The position numbers and the translations under genes are program-made. A DNA stretch of 14,526 bases, taken from NCBI RefSeq assembly GCF_946222815.1, contig NZ_CAMJRK010000032.1, forward strand, positions 1-14,526, in the 5' to 3' direction. Numbering within the stretch: the first letter of the stretch is position 1; the number at the start of each line of letters is the position of its first letter. The notes beneath the pieces are model-generated. The model saw only the letters and a list, made by a program, of their open reading frames with translations, searched no databases and was not told where the DNA came from. Below, piece after piece: positions 4,769 through 13,203 of the stretch. This stretch comes from an uncultured Leuconostoc sp. Its GTDB lineage: Bacteria; Bacillota; Bacilli; Lactobacillales; Lactobacillaceae.

Positions 4769-6910
4769 ATGAACACAATTAATTTAGTTACAACAATTAT
4801 GCAAAGATCTGGCGAGGTCGTACAATTTAGACCATACAAAATTGAACTTGTTCTTGAATCACTTGATATTGAGGGCGATGTTTATGAAGCGATTATGACC
4901 AGTGTGATGGTCATAGCGGCACAGCCTAATATGACCACACAAATAATTTATCAAACGATTCTAACACAATTAGAAACACGTTCACCCAAAGCTGCTGAAG
5001 CTTTTCAAGTAAGGCATATGTCAAATGAACAATCTTGGTTGCAAGCGATCAATCCCGAAAATAAGCTCAAATCATTAATCAACCAAGATGATAAAACAAT
5101 GCATGAAAATGCTAACAAAGATTCACATGTGTTCAATACATTTCGCGATTTAACCGCTGGTATGATTGGTAAATCTAAAGGTTTGACAATGATGCCAGAA
5201 AGTGTCGCAAAAGCACATTTACGAGGCGATATTCATTGGCATGATTTAGATTACACGCCGCTTAGCCCCATGACGAACTGTTGTTTGGTAGATTTTGACT
5301 ATATGTTTAAATCTGGTTATACAATGGGTAATGCACAAGTTGAACCACCAAAGTCAATTGGCACGGCAACAGCTCAAATGGCACAAATTATAGCCAATGT
5401 GGCATCTTCTCAGTATGGTGGGACATCCATTAATCGCGCAGATGAATTGCTAGCACCATACGCTGAAATGAATTACCAAAAACATGTGAATGATGCCAAA
5501 ATTTATGTGCAAGCAGACAAGCAGCAGGTCTACGCAGAAAATGCCACCAAAAAAGACATTTATGATGCGATGCAGGCGTTAGAATACGAAATTAATACAC
5601 TTGCTTCAGCGCAGGGTCAGACGCCTTTTACAACGCTTGGTTTTGGTTTAGGAACAAATTGGATTGAACGTGAAATTCAAAAGGCGATATTCAACATACG
5701 AATTAAAGGTATTGGACCTAATCATAGAACCGCTATTTTTCCAAAATTAGTCTTTTCATTGAAACGCGGTGTGAATATGACTAATGAAGATCCTAATTAC
5801 GATATTAAAAAGTTAGCCATTGAATGTGCTTCAAAACGGATGTATCCTGATGTGTTAAATTACGACAAAATTGTGGCATTAACTGGCTCATTCAAAGCGC
5901 CAATGGGATGTCGTTCATTTCTACAAGGTTGGCAAAATGAGCAAGGCGTTGAAGTCAATGAGGGACGCATGAATTTGGGCGTTGTGACGCTCAATGTGCC
6001 ACGTATTGCCTTGCAATCACAGGGCAATAAGGCACGATTTTGGGAAATATTAGATGAACGACTAGCCTTAGCGAAGCAGGCATTAAAATTTAAACTTGCT
6101 AGAACCAAGGAAGCCATTCCTGAAAACGCCCCAATTCTGTATAAAAATGGCGCGTTTGGCAAAATGTTACAGGATGATGAAGATGTTGATACCCTGTTTA
6201 AAAACGGACGTGCAACACTCTCTTTGGGCTATATCGGTTTATATGAAGTAGGGACTTATTTTTTTGGTCCGAATTGGGAAAGTAATAACGAAGCACATGA
6301 TTTCACGGTTGAAATTGTACGACAATTACATACTGCTTGCCAAGAGTGGGAGGCAGAAGATGGTTATCACTATTCTGTCTATTCAACACCTGCTGAATCG
6401 TTAACTGATCGCTTTTGTGAACTCGACAAAGCACGATTTGGTGCGATTCCTGACATCACGGATAAGGATTACTATACAAACTCATTTCATTATGATGTAC
6501 GTAAGCATCCAAATCCATTTGAAAAGCTATTATTTGAGGAAGCCTATCCAAAATACGCGAGTGGCGGTTTTATTCATTATTGTGAATATCCAAACTTACG
6601 TCAAAATCCAGCGGCTCTTGAGGCAGTTTGGAATTTTGCTTATGATCATGTAGGCTATTTGGGGACCAATACACCAATTGATAAATGCTTTAAATGTGGC
6701 TTTGAAGGTGATTTTAAACCGACAGCACGCGGATTTTGTTGTCCTGAGTGTGGTAATCACGATCCAGAAACGTGTGATGTGGTTAAAAGAACTTGTGGTT
6801 ACCTCGGTAATCCACAGGCCCGCCCAATGATTCATGGCCGTCATGTTGAAATTGCGTCGCGTGTGAAAAATATGTCAGAATCAGAGGTTGCTCAAACACA
6901 TGTCAAGTAA
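4769..6910 (+). CDS. nrdD: Anaerobic (class III) ribonucleoside-triphosphate reductase
   Basis: Glycyl-radical enzyme that reduces ribonucleoside triphosphates to deoxyribonucleotides when oxygen is absent. It has 713 residues, close to the usual length. The N-terminus (about 8-95) is an ATP-cone-like allosteric domain. Candidate active-site cysteines are C171 or C172 in MTNCCLVDF and C381 in PMGCRSF. Near the C-terminus four zinc-type cysteines form two CxxC pairs, C640/C643 and C658/C661, followed by RTCGYLG in which G677 is the likely radical glycine. The start is chosen from AAGGGG at 4752-4757, 11 bases before the ATG; a start at 4799 (MQRSGEVVQF) is possible but has no such site. nrdG overlaps its last 11 bases, so the two are co-translated. 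Confidence 0.96.
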   Translation: MNTINLVTTIMQRSGEVVQFRPYKIELVLESLDIEGDVYEAIMTSVMVIAAQPNMTTQIIYQTILTQLETRSPKAAEAFQVRHMSNEQSWLQAINPENKLKSLINQDDKTMHENANKDSHVFNTFRDLTAGMIGKSKGLTMMPESVAKAHLRGDIHWHDLDYTPLSPMTNCCLVDFDYMFKSGYTMGNAQVEPPKSIGTATAQMAQIIANVASSQYGGTSINRADELLAPYAEMNYQKHVNDAKIYVQADKQQVYAENATKKDIYDAMQALEYEINTLASAQGQTPFTTLGFGLGTNWIEREIQKAIFNIRIKGIGPNHRTAIFPKLVFSLKRGVNMTNEDPNYDIKKLAIECASKRMYPDVLNYDKIVALTGSFKAPMGCRSFLQGWQNEQGVEVNEGRMNLGVVTLNVPRIALQSQGNKARFWEILDERLALAKQALKFKLARTKEAIPENAPILYKNGAFGKMLQDDEDVDTLFKNGRATLSLGYIGLYEVGTYFFGPNWESNNEAHDFTVEIVRQLHTACQEWEAEDGYHYSVYSTPAESLTDRFCELDKARFGAIPDITDKDYYTNSFHYDVRKHPNPFEKLLFEEAYPKYASGGFIHYCEYPNLRQNPAALEAVWNFAYDHVGYLGTNTPIDKCFKCGFEGDFKPTARGFCCPECGNHDPETCDVVKRTCGYLGNPQARPMIHGRHVEIASRVKNMSESEVAQTHVK

Positions 6911-7487
6911 GTTAGCTAATGGTATCACAGTGCCAGAAAGTCAAGAATGGCAGTCAGATGATTTGTCACTTAACTATGTTGCTGATTATAAACCCTTTAT
7001 TATGGTTGATGGTCCGGGCGTGAGGTGTTCAATATATTTATCGGGTTGTAAATTTTTATGCCCAGGTTGTTATAATGTAGTTGCTCAAAATTTTCATTAC
7101 GGTACTGAATATACACAAGAATTGGAAGACCAAATCATTGTTGATTTAAGTCATTCCTATGTACAAGGACTGACGTTATTGGGTGGCGAGCCGTTTTTAA
7201 ATACAGCAGTAGCATTAAAATTAACGCGACGCATACGTGCTGAGTTTGGCCATACGAAAGATATTTGGTCTTGGACGGGTTATACGTGGGACGAATTAAT
7301 GGCCGAAACGGCTGACAAAAAGGCATTATTGCAAGAAATCGATGTCTTAGTGGATGGCCGTTTTGTTCAAGCACTAATGAATTTAAAGTTGCGATTTAAA
7401 GGGTCGTCCAATCAGCGAATCATTGATGTGCCGGTATCATTAGCAGCAAAAGAAGTTGTCTTGTGGACGGATGAGTATGAAAATTGA
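6900..7487 (+). CDS. nrdG: Anaerobic ribonucleotide reductase activating protein (radical SAM)
   Basis: Radical SAM activase that uses a 4Fe-4S cluster and S-adenosylmethionine to create the glycyl radical on NrdD. The cluster motif CxxxCxxC is C50, C54 and C57 (GCKFLCPGCYN). The GGEPF motif is at 95-99 and the family's late DVLVDGRF and GSSNQRIID segments are present at about 148-155 and 168-176. I start it at ATG 6900 (195 residues), 12 bases after GAGG (6884-6887); a TTG at 6888 would add four residues but sits directly on that site. It overlaps the end of nrdD by 11 bases in another frame, which suggests coupled translation. The protein is slightly longer than many NrdG because of an N-terminal lead of about 27 residues. 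Confidence 0.94.
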   Translation: MSSKLANGITVPESQEWQSDDLSLNYVADYKPFIMVDGPGVRCSIYLSGCKFLCPGCYNVVAQNFHYGTEYTQELEDQIIVDLSHSYVQGLTLLGGEPFLNTAVALKLTRRIRAEFGHTKDIWSWTGYTWDELMAETADKKALLQEIDVLVDGRFVQALMNLKLRFKGSSNQRIIDVPVSLAAKEVVLWTDEYEN

Positions 7488-7582
7488 TTTAAAATGGTGC
7501 TTTTAAAAAATGGTTTTTGGTATATAATGTTCATTTAATGTTGTTATAGCAATTCTATCCATAAACAAATGAACGTGTGATG

Positions 7583-7613
7583 TTCGACTATTTGCCTGTA
7601 AATAGGGTATAAT
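7583..7613 (+). promoter_or_regulatory. Putative promoter of the tagHG operon with an internal palindrome
   Basis: A perfect -10 TATAAT is at 7608-7613; the -35 is weak (TTCGAC at 7583-7588, 19 bases away). Between them CTATTT (7588-7593) and AAATAG (7600-7605) form a perfect inverted repeat with a six-base spacer, a good place for a repressor. A second TATAAT lies at 7523-7528, without a clear -35. Downstream, TGTGA 7621-7625 and TCACA 7631-7635 form a small hairpin ahead of the ribosome binding site. Confidence 0.45.
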
Positions 7614-7661
7614 GTAGTGTTGTGACTTTTTCACACATTGATATTTTTTCGGAGGAAAGAC

Positions 7662-8759
7662 ATGACTGAAGATAGCCAAAAAACTGTTTATACACCTGCT
7701 GATCCACGTGGGTTGAATGAACCGTTTTTACCAGTGTCTATTGCTAAACAAATTGATTTACCTGGAAATAAAAATGTTTCTGGCGCACCATTAAAGGTGA
7801 GTGGCAGATATGTTACTAAAGAATATGATATGGGCACATCGCGTAACGAAAAAATCCAGGCTATCTTGAATCCTTTGAAGTCTAAAAAAGAAAAATTTTG
7901 GGGACTGAAAGGCATTTCTTTTGATGTTTTTGAAGGTGATGTTGTTGGCGTTATCGGAGTTAATGGCTCTGGGAAATCAACGTTACTTAACATTTTAAGT
8001 GGCGCGCTGATGGAAACATCTGGGCGTTTAATTCTTAAAGGAAAGACATCACTTTTATCTGTATGGGATGGTTTACGTGATAATTTGACAGGACTAGAAA
8101 ATATACGTTTGAAATCGTTGATGATGGGACTATCGAACAAAGAAATTGATAGTCAAATTGATAATATCGCAGAGTTTTCAGAATTAGGTAAATTTATCAA
8201 GCAACCAGTTAAAAATTATTCATCAGGCATGCGTTCAAAGTTAGGTTTTGCAATCGCGGTGCATCAAAATCCTGATATTATGATTATTGACGAGGCATTA
8301 TCGGTTGGTGATCAGACGTTTACGCGTAAAGCATTGAACAAAATGCAAGAGTTCAAAGCAGCCGGCAAGACAATTTTCTTTGTCTCACATGCCTTGGGCC
8401 AAATTGAAGAATTTACAGATAAAACAATGTGGATTCAATATGGCGAATTACGTGCGTATGGTGATACAGAAATAATTTTACAAGAGTACAAGGACTGGAC
8501 TAAGTGGTACAACCAGTTAGATGATGATGTTAAAAAATCATATGTGGCTGCACGTAAGCAAGCACAAAATGATTTTAATCGGACGCAACTAACCCAGCGT
8601 ATTGCAGAAGATGACCATTTATCAGATGCCGATAAGAAAAAAATTACACGTGATAACTCTGTCGGCGGTCGATTGACTTGGTGGAATTGGCTACTATTAA
8701 TAGCTGGAACAGGAATCTTTGCTTATGCAGTTTATCTTTATGTGTATTTGGGACGGTAA
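7662..8759 (+). CDS. tagH: Teichoic acid/polysaccharide export ABC transporter ATP-binding protein (TagH-like)
   Basis: ATPase that powers export of a lipid-linked surface polymer, probably wall teichoic acid, with the permease next door. The 365-residue protein has Walker A GVNGSGKST 99-107, signature SSGMR 187-191, Walker B IMIIDE 206-211 and the switch histidine H243. The roughly 80 residues ahead of the core and the Y-S-S-G-M-R signature are typical of the polymer-export (TagH/RfbE) subfamily. A charged stretch (about 285-335) leads to one hydrophobic segment at about 341-362, so the C-terminus is probably membrane-anchored, as in TagH of Bacillus, though the larger extracellular part there is missing. 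The start is ATG 7662, six bases after GGAGG (7651-7655); a TTG at 7638 is ruled out because it lies ahead of that site. Confidence 0.88.
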   Translation: MTEDSQKTVYTPADPRGLNEPFLPVSIAKQIDLPGNKNVSGAPLKVSGRYVTKEYDMGTSRNEKIQAILNPLKSKKEKFWGLKGISFDVFEGDVVGVIGVNGSGKSTLLNILSGALMETSGRLILKGKTSLLSVWDGLRDNLTGLENIRLKSLMMGLSNKEIDSQIDNIAEFSELGKFIKQPVKNYSSGMRSKLGFAIAVHQNPDIMIIDEALSVGDQTFTRKALNKMQEFKAAGKTIFFVSHALGQIEEFTDKTMWIQYGELRAYGDTEIILQEYKDWTKWYNQLDDDVKKSYVAARKQAQNDFNRTQLTQRIAEDDHLSDADKKKITRDNSVGGRLTWWNWLLLIAGTGIFAYAVYLYVYLGR

Positions 8760-8766
8760 TTAAATT

Positions 8767-9582
8767 ATGAGAGAAATTTGGCTTGTGCTACGGGAGCAAA
8801 TAAAATACTTCCCCGTCATGCTACGTTTGGCTCGCTATGAAACTCGCGCCAAATACAAAGATCATTCACTAGGGGTCTTATGGGATGTCATCAATCCAGT
8901 GATGCAAATTGCAACGTACTGGTTAGTTTTTGGCATTGGGCTACGTCAAGGCGGTGCAACAGATGGTGTACCTTATATTGCTTGGTTGGTTATTGGTCAG
9001 GCTACTTGGCTATTTTTAAACACATCATTTATGGATGGAACTTGGAGTATTCGAAATAATGTGCGTCAAGTTTCAAAGATGAATTTCCCCATCAGTATTA
9101 TGCCGACTGTACGAACATGGATTAACGTCATTCCTTTTGCTATTACATTGGCTGTTGGTGTGTTAATAGCTGTTGGCTCAGGTGTGCAATTAACAATGCA
9201 TGCATTTCAATTTGTCTATTATTTTTTAGCAATGCTGGCATTTTTGCATGCGTTAGGCATTTTTAATGCAACAATAACAGTTTTATTCCCTGATTATCAA
9301 CAATTAATCCAAACGATTATGCGATTCGTGTTCTGGTTCTCTGGGGCAGTTGTTGATATCGCAGCTAAGCTAGGACCAGATCATGCACGAATTGGTCGTA
9401 TGATTGAGTTGAATCCTTTTTACTATTTAATCTCAGGTGTTCGCGATTCATTTTTGAGTACCGGTTGGATATGGGATCATCCATCTCAAAATCTCGCTTT
9501 CTGGATGTTTGTACTGGTGGTCTTACTTCTCGGATCACATCTGCATTTAAAGTTCCGTGCTTACTTTGCGGATCTTGTTTAA
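8767..9582 (+). CDS. tagG: Teichoic acid/polysaccharide export ABC transporter permease (TagG-like)
   Basis: ABC-2 type membrane subunit expected to form a TagG2H2 complex in the cytoplasmic membrane with the preceding ATPase. The 271 residues show six hydrophobic stretches at about 36-60, 69-88, 112-138, 146-174, 180-200 and 243-260. Family landmarks include the cytoplasmic start YKDHSLGVLWDVINP and ELNPFYYLISGVRD at 214-227. It starts seven bases after the tagH stop; the ribosome binding site is weak (GGACGG at 8751-8756 overlaps the tagH end), which suggests translational coupling. Capsular or O-antigen-like polymers are possible substrates, but the TagF domain encoded next door favours a glycerol-phosphate polymer. 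Confidence 0.88.
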   Translation: MREIWLVLREQIKYFPVMLRLARYETRAKYKDHSLGVLWDVINPVMQIATYWLVFGIGLRQGGATDGVPYIAWLVIGQATWLFLNTSFMDGTWSIRNNVRQVSKMNFPISIMPTVRTWINVIPFAITLAVGVLIAVGSGVQLTMHAFQFVYYFLAMLAFLHALGIFNATITVLFPDYQQLIQTIMRFVFWFSGAVVDIAAKLGPDHARIGRMIELNPFYYLISGVRDSFLSTGWIWDHPSQNLAFWMFVLVVLLLGSHLHLKFRAYFADLV

Positions 9583-9593
9583 AATAAAGTAAA

Positions 9594-9620
9594 AGGGGTG
9601 TGGGCATTTGCTCGCCCCCT
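9594..9620 (+). terminator. GC-rich hairpin between tagG and the glycosyltransferase gene
   Basis: AGGGG (9594-9598) pairs with CCCCT (9616-9620); past a bulged T, GTGGGC (9600-9605) pairs with GCTCGC (9610-9615) with two G-T wobbles, closing on the four-base loop ATTT. Only ATTTG follows, so this is not a strong terminator. It may partly terminate, stabilise the upstream message or mark a processing point within the operon. Confidence 0.35.
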
Positions 9621-9654
9621 ATTTGCGTACATAATTGATATAGGAGCTTTAACT

Positions 9655-12600
9655 ATGACTGAACAAATTATTCACATACCAAAAAACCTTGATGAACCAG
9701 TAACCGTGCTGAATAAAAGTAACCGTGTTGTTACTAAATTAAGTGTGATTGTACCAATGTATAATGTTGCATTATTTTTGGAAGAGGCTTTGGATTCACT
9801 ATTACGTCAAGGTATTAATGATGAACTACAAGTTATTTTGATTGATGATGGCTCAAAAGATGATACGCCAGTATTAGCACGAGAATATGTTGATCAATAT
9901 CCGAATATTTTTGAGCTTTATTTATTTGAAAATGGTGGTTTAGGATCTGCACGTAATCGTGGGACTAATTTAGCAGTTGGTGAGTATGTAACATACGTTG
10001 ATCCAGATGATATTGTTGTTGATTTTTCTTATCGTAAAATGCTTAATATCATTAGTCGGACGCATTCTGATTTAATTGGTGGCGCTGTTAGACGCTTCAA
10101 CAGTTCAGCTAAACAGTGGACCTCTTATGTGCACAACAAAGCTTATCATGACACTTATGAAGCAACAACATTGGCAGAACACCCTGAAATGGTATGGGAT
10201 TCAACTGCTTGGAATAAAATCTATAGAAAAGACTTTATTTTAAAATATAGTTTGTATTTTCCAGAAAAAATGCTTTATGAGGATATGCCAACAGTTGTAC
10301 CGATGTACAGTTTAGCAGGTACCATTGATATCTTGGATGACGTAGTTTATTTGTGGCGTGCTCGTGATGCTGGTGCGCCTTCAATTACACAAGCAACAGG
10401 ACAAATAACTAACTTCACGGATCGCGTAAAGGGCATGAAAATGATCCTAAAAAGCTTGAAAGCTTATCATGCGCCAGAAATAGTGCAGGATGAGCAGTTA
10501 CATAAAATGTTGGATTTCGATCTAACATTACCCTTTACGTATGATAATTTTTTAACTTTGGATCAAACATATAAGGATGCCATTTATGAAAATGTTAAGT
10601 CATTTTTGGCAATATTAACGCAACAACAATTCGATCAAGCACGTTTTTGGTATCGCGCATTATATACAGTTTGGCTGCATCAACCAAAAGAGTTGGTTGA
10701 GCATGCTATTGAAAAATATGCTAAAAGAGAATTTCATATCACATTTGACTTGGGAACAAAATCATTGCACAGTACGTATCAAGATGATTTTAATTTTGAG
10801 TTGCCAACTTTTTTAACAGATTTTGAAAGTCGCACGCGTCTTTATTCAGTTATTCGTGAGGCTAATCAGCTCGTATTAGAGGGTCATTTATATCATGGCT
10901 ATTTAGATGTTAAAACACAAGCAGATTTCGATGAAGCACAAGTTGAGTTTGTGAATAAAAATGGTGACGTACTGACACCATTCACCGGTCATATTGCGTT
11001 TACAGAAGATCCAGATATTACTGCGCATAGTGGCTTTGATAATACACAAACTAAAATTGAGCAACCGGCTCATGAATATCGCTATAGTCATTATCGCATC
11101 GACATACCGTTTTCTGATTTAGAAAAGCTCAATGAAACAGCCTATATAAAAGTGACACAACATATCCACGGGATTGAATTAAGCACGGTGATTACTGAAC
11201 CAGTACCAGGAGATAAGCCACGTCCTGAGGGTTATTTGATTAACGGTGATTTTATATTGCCTAACTATTCTTCCGATTGGCGCTTTAAAATTGATCGATT
11301 TTCTAAAGCGCCAGCAGTGGTAGATAGCGAGTATAAAAAACATAATTACCAATGGACAATTGAAAATGCTAAAGATAAAGTTGGTTTATGGGATTCAAGG
11401 CAACAAGAAATAATTTCGTTACAACAAGACGGTAAACAGTATACATTGTCATTAGCTGATCAGAAAAGATTAAGTGCACCAACTGAAGATGCTAAGCGTT
11501 GGTGGCAATTAATCACCACGGATGATGTGGCGGATCATGAGCGTTACGAATTCGTACGCATGACGCAACCAACGATTGCTGAACCCCATAGTTTGGGTGC
11601 AAACATGAGTATTTTTCATGTCTCAAATCATGTGGCAACGTTGGCGATTTCTTGGGAATACCCGATTATTAAGTCAGTAACAGTAGCTAATGAAACAGCG
11701 ACAATCCAATTCTGGTTAGGGGGATGGACACGTACAGCCATAGGGGCAAAACTAACTTTTGGCGCGGATGAACTGGCAAATAGTTATACTGCTAAAAAAT
11801 GCACTCATGGATTTGGAGAACGACAACTATGGGAAGTTGAGATGCCGTTATCATTTGGTCAATATGGGAACAAACAGTGGCTACATCCAGAAGTGACCAT
11901 GCGCTTCTTAAAGCGTAAGGCGTTTACTATGCCATTACGCTGGGGTAAGTCAACACATGAATTATTAAGAGAAACAGTACCAGTTAATCAATTAGAATGG
12001 CTTTTTTCGGCGGATGATTTAGAAGAACATCGCCAGCTTGTTGTCCGACAAAATACTAATCGAAAAGATTTTTCAACAATAGGCGACAAAGTCGATTTTT
12101 GGCAAAATGACTATCAAAATTATCTAAGCCAACCAATTTTGAATAAAACAGTTGTTTATTCATCACTTTGGGGTGATAAATTCAATGATAATCCGCGGGC
12201 TATTTATAATTATTTACAAGCAAATTATCCGAATTTTCAGCATATCATTGTCATGAAGAATGTACTTGAAGATATGTCATTGCCTGAAGCAAAGTTCATT
12301 TCGTTTGGAACCAAAGAATATTGGTATTATTTAGCATGCGCAAAGTATTTTGTTAATAATGTTAACTTTGAACAACCTGAGCGTATTAAACGTGATGGCC
12401 AAATCGAGCTGCAAACAATGCACGGCACACCTTTAAAAAATATGGGATTTGATGTGTTAAATGAATGGTCATCAGCTGGTTACGAGCGATATTTACGTAA
12501 AAATTTAAATTGGAATTACCTGACTGTGCCGTCTGATTTTGTAACCGAAGTTGCTCAAAACGCTTATCATCATCAAGCTAAGGTATTAAAATATGGTTAC

Positions 12601-13203
12601 CCACGTAATGATGCTTTGTTTACAAAAGCGAATGCTGCTGATTTGAAAGTTTTAAAGCGAAAATTAAATTTGCCAACTGATAAAAAAATAGTTTTGTATG
12701 CGCCAACTTGGCGTCAGAGGGGAGACATTGAATTAGAATTAAATTATGAACAACTAAGCCAAGCTTTACCGGAAAATATAATTTTGGTCATTCATGGACA
12801 TTATTGGACAAATGTTATTAATGTTCCTCAGCTAGATAACATTCGAATGGCTAACTCAGAATTTTCAATTGATGATTATTATATTGCTGCAGATGTTATG
12901 GTTACAGATTATTCCTCAACAATGTTTGATTATGCTCTGTTAAAGAAACCTATGATTTTTTACGTATATGATTATGATACATATGTTCAGTCGAGAGGAT
13001 TAACATTTGACTTTGAGACAGATGCACCGGGACCGCTTGTCTATAATCAAGAAGAATTAGAAATGGCTTTACAACAGTTTGAAAAAATACCCAGTCAGTA
13101 TGCAAATAAAATTGCGGCCTTTGACGAAAAATTCATACAATATGATGATGGACATGCGAGTCAACGTGTTGTTGAAACTGTATTTTCTGAGGATTTTGAC
13201 TGA
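9655..13203 (+). CDS. Bifunctional family 2 glycosyltransferase / CDP-glycerol glycerophosphotransferase
   Basis: Large cytoplasmic or membrane-associated enzyme for a teichoic-acid-like polymer. The N-terminal GT2 domain (about 28-330) shows LSVIVPMYN 29-37, IDDGSKDD 63-70, GSARNRG, the DXD-type YVDPDD with D116 and D118, and WNKIYRK 186-192. The C-terminal domain (about 825-1180) is a TagF-type transferase that adds glycerol phosphate from CDP-glycerol: VVYSSLWGDK near 830, HGTP 923-926, HGH 1047-1049 and TDYSST 1084-1089; the two histidine motifs are those expected at the active site. About 330-820 has no domain I can name and may include beta-rich linkers. Length is 1182 residues from ATG 9655, eight bases after AGGAG (9642-9646); the longer frame from GTG 9598 lies inside a hairpin and lacks such a site. 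Which sugar is transferred is unknown. Confidence 0.9.
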   Translation: MTEQIIHIPKNLDEPVTVLNKSNRVVTKLSVIVPMYNVALFLEEALDSLLRQGINDELQVILIDDGSKDDTPVLAREYVDQYPNIFELYLFENGGLGSARNRGTNLAVGEYVTYVDPDDIVVDFSYRKMLNIISRTHSDLIGGAVRRFNSSAKQWTSYVHNKAYHDTYEATTLAEHPEMVWDSTAWNKIYRKDFILKYSLYFPEKMLYEDMPTVVPMYSLAGTIDILDDVVYLWRARDAGAPSITQATGQITNFTDRVKGMKMILKSLKAYHAPEIVQDEQLHKMLDFDLTLPFTYDNFLTLDQTYKDAIYENVKSFLAILTQQQFDQARFWYRALYTVWLHQPKELVEHAIEKYAKREFHITFDLGTKSLHSTYQDDFNFELPTFLTDFESRTRLYSVIREANQLVLEGHLYHGYLDVKTQADFDEAQVEFVNKNGDVLTPFTGHIAFTEDPDITAHSGFDNTQTKIEQPAHEYRYSHYRIDIPFSDLEKLNETAYIKVTQHIHGIELSTVITEPVPGDKPRPEGYLINGDFILPNYSSDWRFKIDRFSKAPAVVDSEYKKHNYQWTIENAKDKVGLWDSRQQEIISLQQDGKQYTLSLADQKRLSAPTEDAKRWWQLITTDDVADHERYEFVRMTQPTIAEPHSLGANMSIFHVSNHVATLAISWEYPIIKSVTVANETATIQFWLGGWTRTAIGAKLTFGADELANSYTAKKCTHGFGERQLWEVEMPLSFGQYGNKQWLHPEVTMRFLKRKAFTMPLRWGKSTHELLRETVPVNQLEWLFSADDLEEHRQLVVRQNTNRKDFSTIGDKVDFWQNDYQNYLSQPILNKTVVYSSLWGDKFNDNPRAIYNYLQANYPNFQHIIVMKNVLEDMSLPEAKFISFGTKEYWYYLACAKYFVNNVNFEQPERIKRDGQIELQTMHGTPLKNMGFDVLNEWSSAGYERYLRKNLNWNYLTVPSDFVTEVAQNAYHHQAKVLKYGYPRNDALFTKANAADLKVLKRKLNLPTDKKIVLYAPTWRQRGDIELELNYEQLSQALPENIILVIHGHYWTNVINVPQLDNIRMANSEFSIDDYYIAADVMVTDYSSTMFDYALLKKPMIFYVYDYDTYVQSRGLTFDFETDAPGPLVYNQEELEMALQQFEKIPSQYANKIAAFDEKFIQYDDGHASQRVVETVFSEDFD

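Noticed and set aside
5860..6162. 100-codon minus-strand ORF in nrdD
   Set aside because: Antisense shadow of a conserved coding region, without start signals.
7488..7507. Inverted repeat TTTAAAA/TTTTAAA right after nrdG as terminator
   Set aside because: The 7-bp stem contains only A-T pairs and no T-run follows the 3' arm, so it is unlikely to terminate transcription.
7688..8140. 150-codon minus-strand ORF in tagH
   Set aside because: Fully antisense to the ATPase core with Walker A; no promoter or ribosome binding site.
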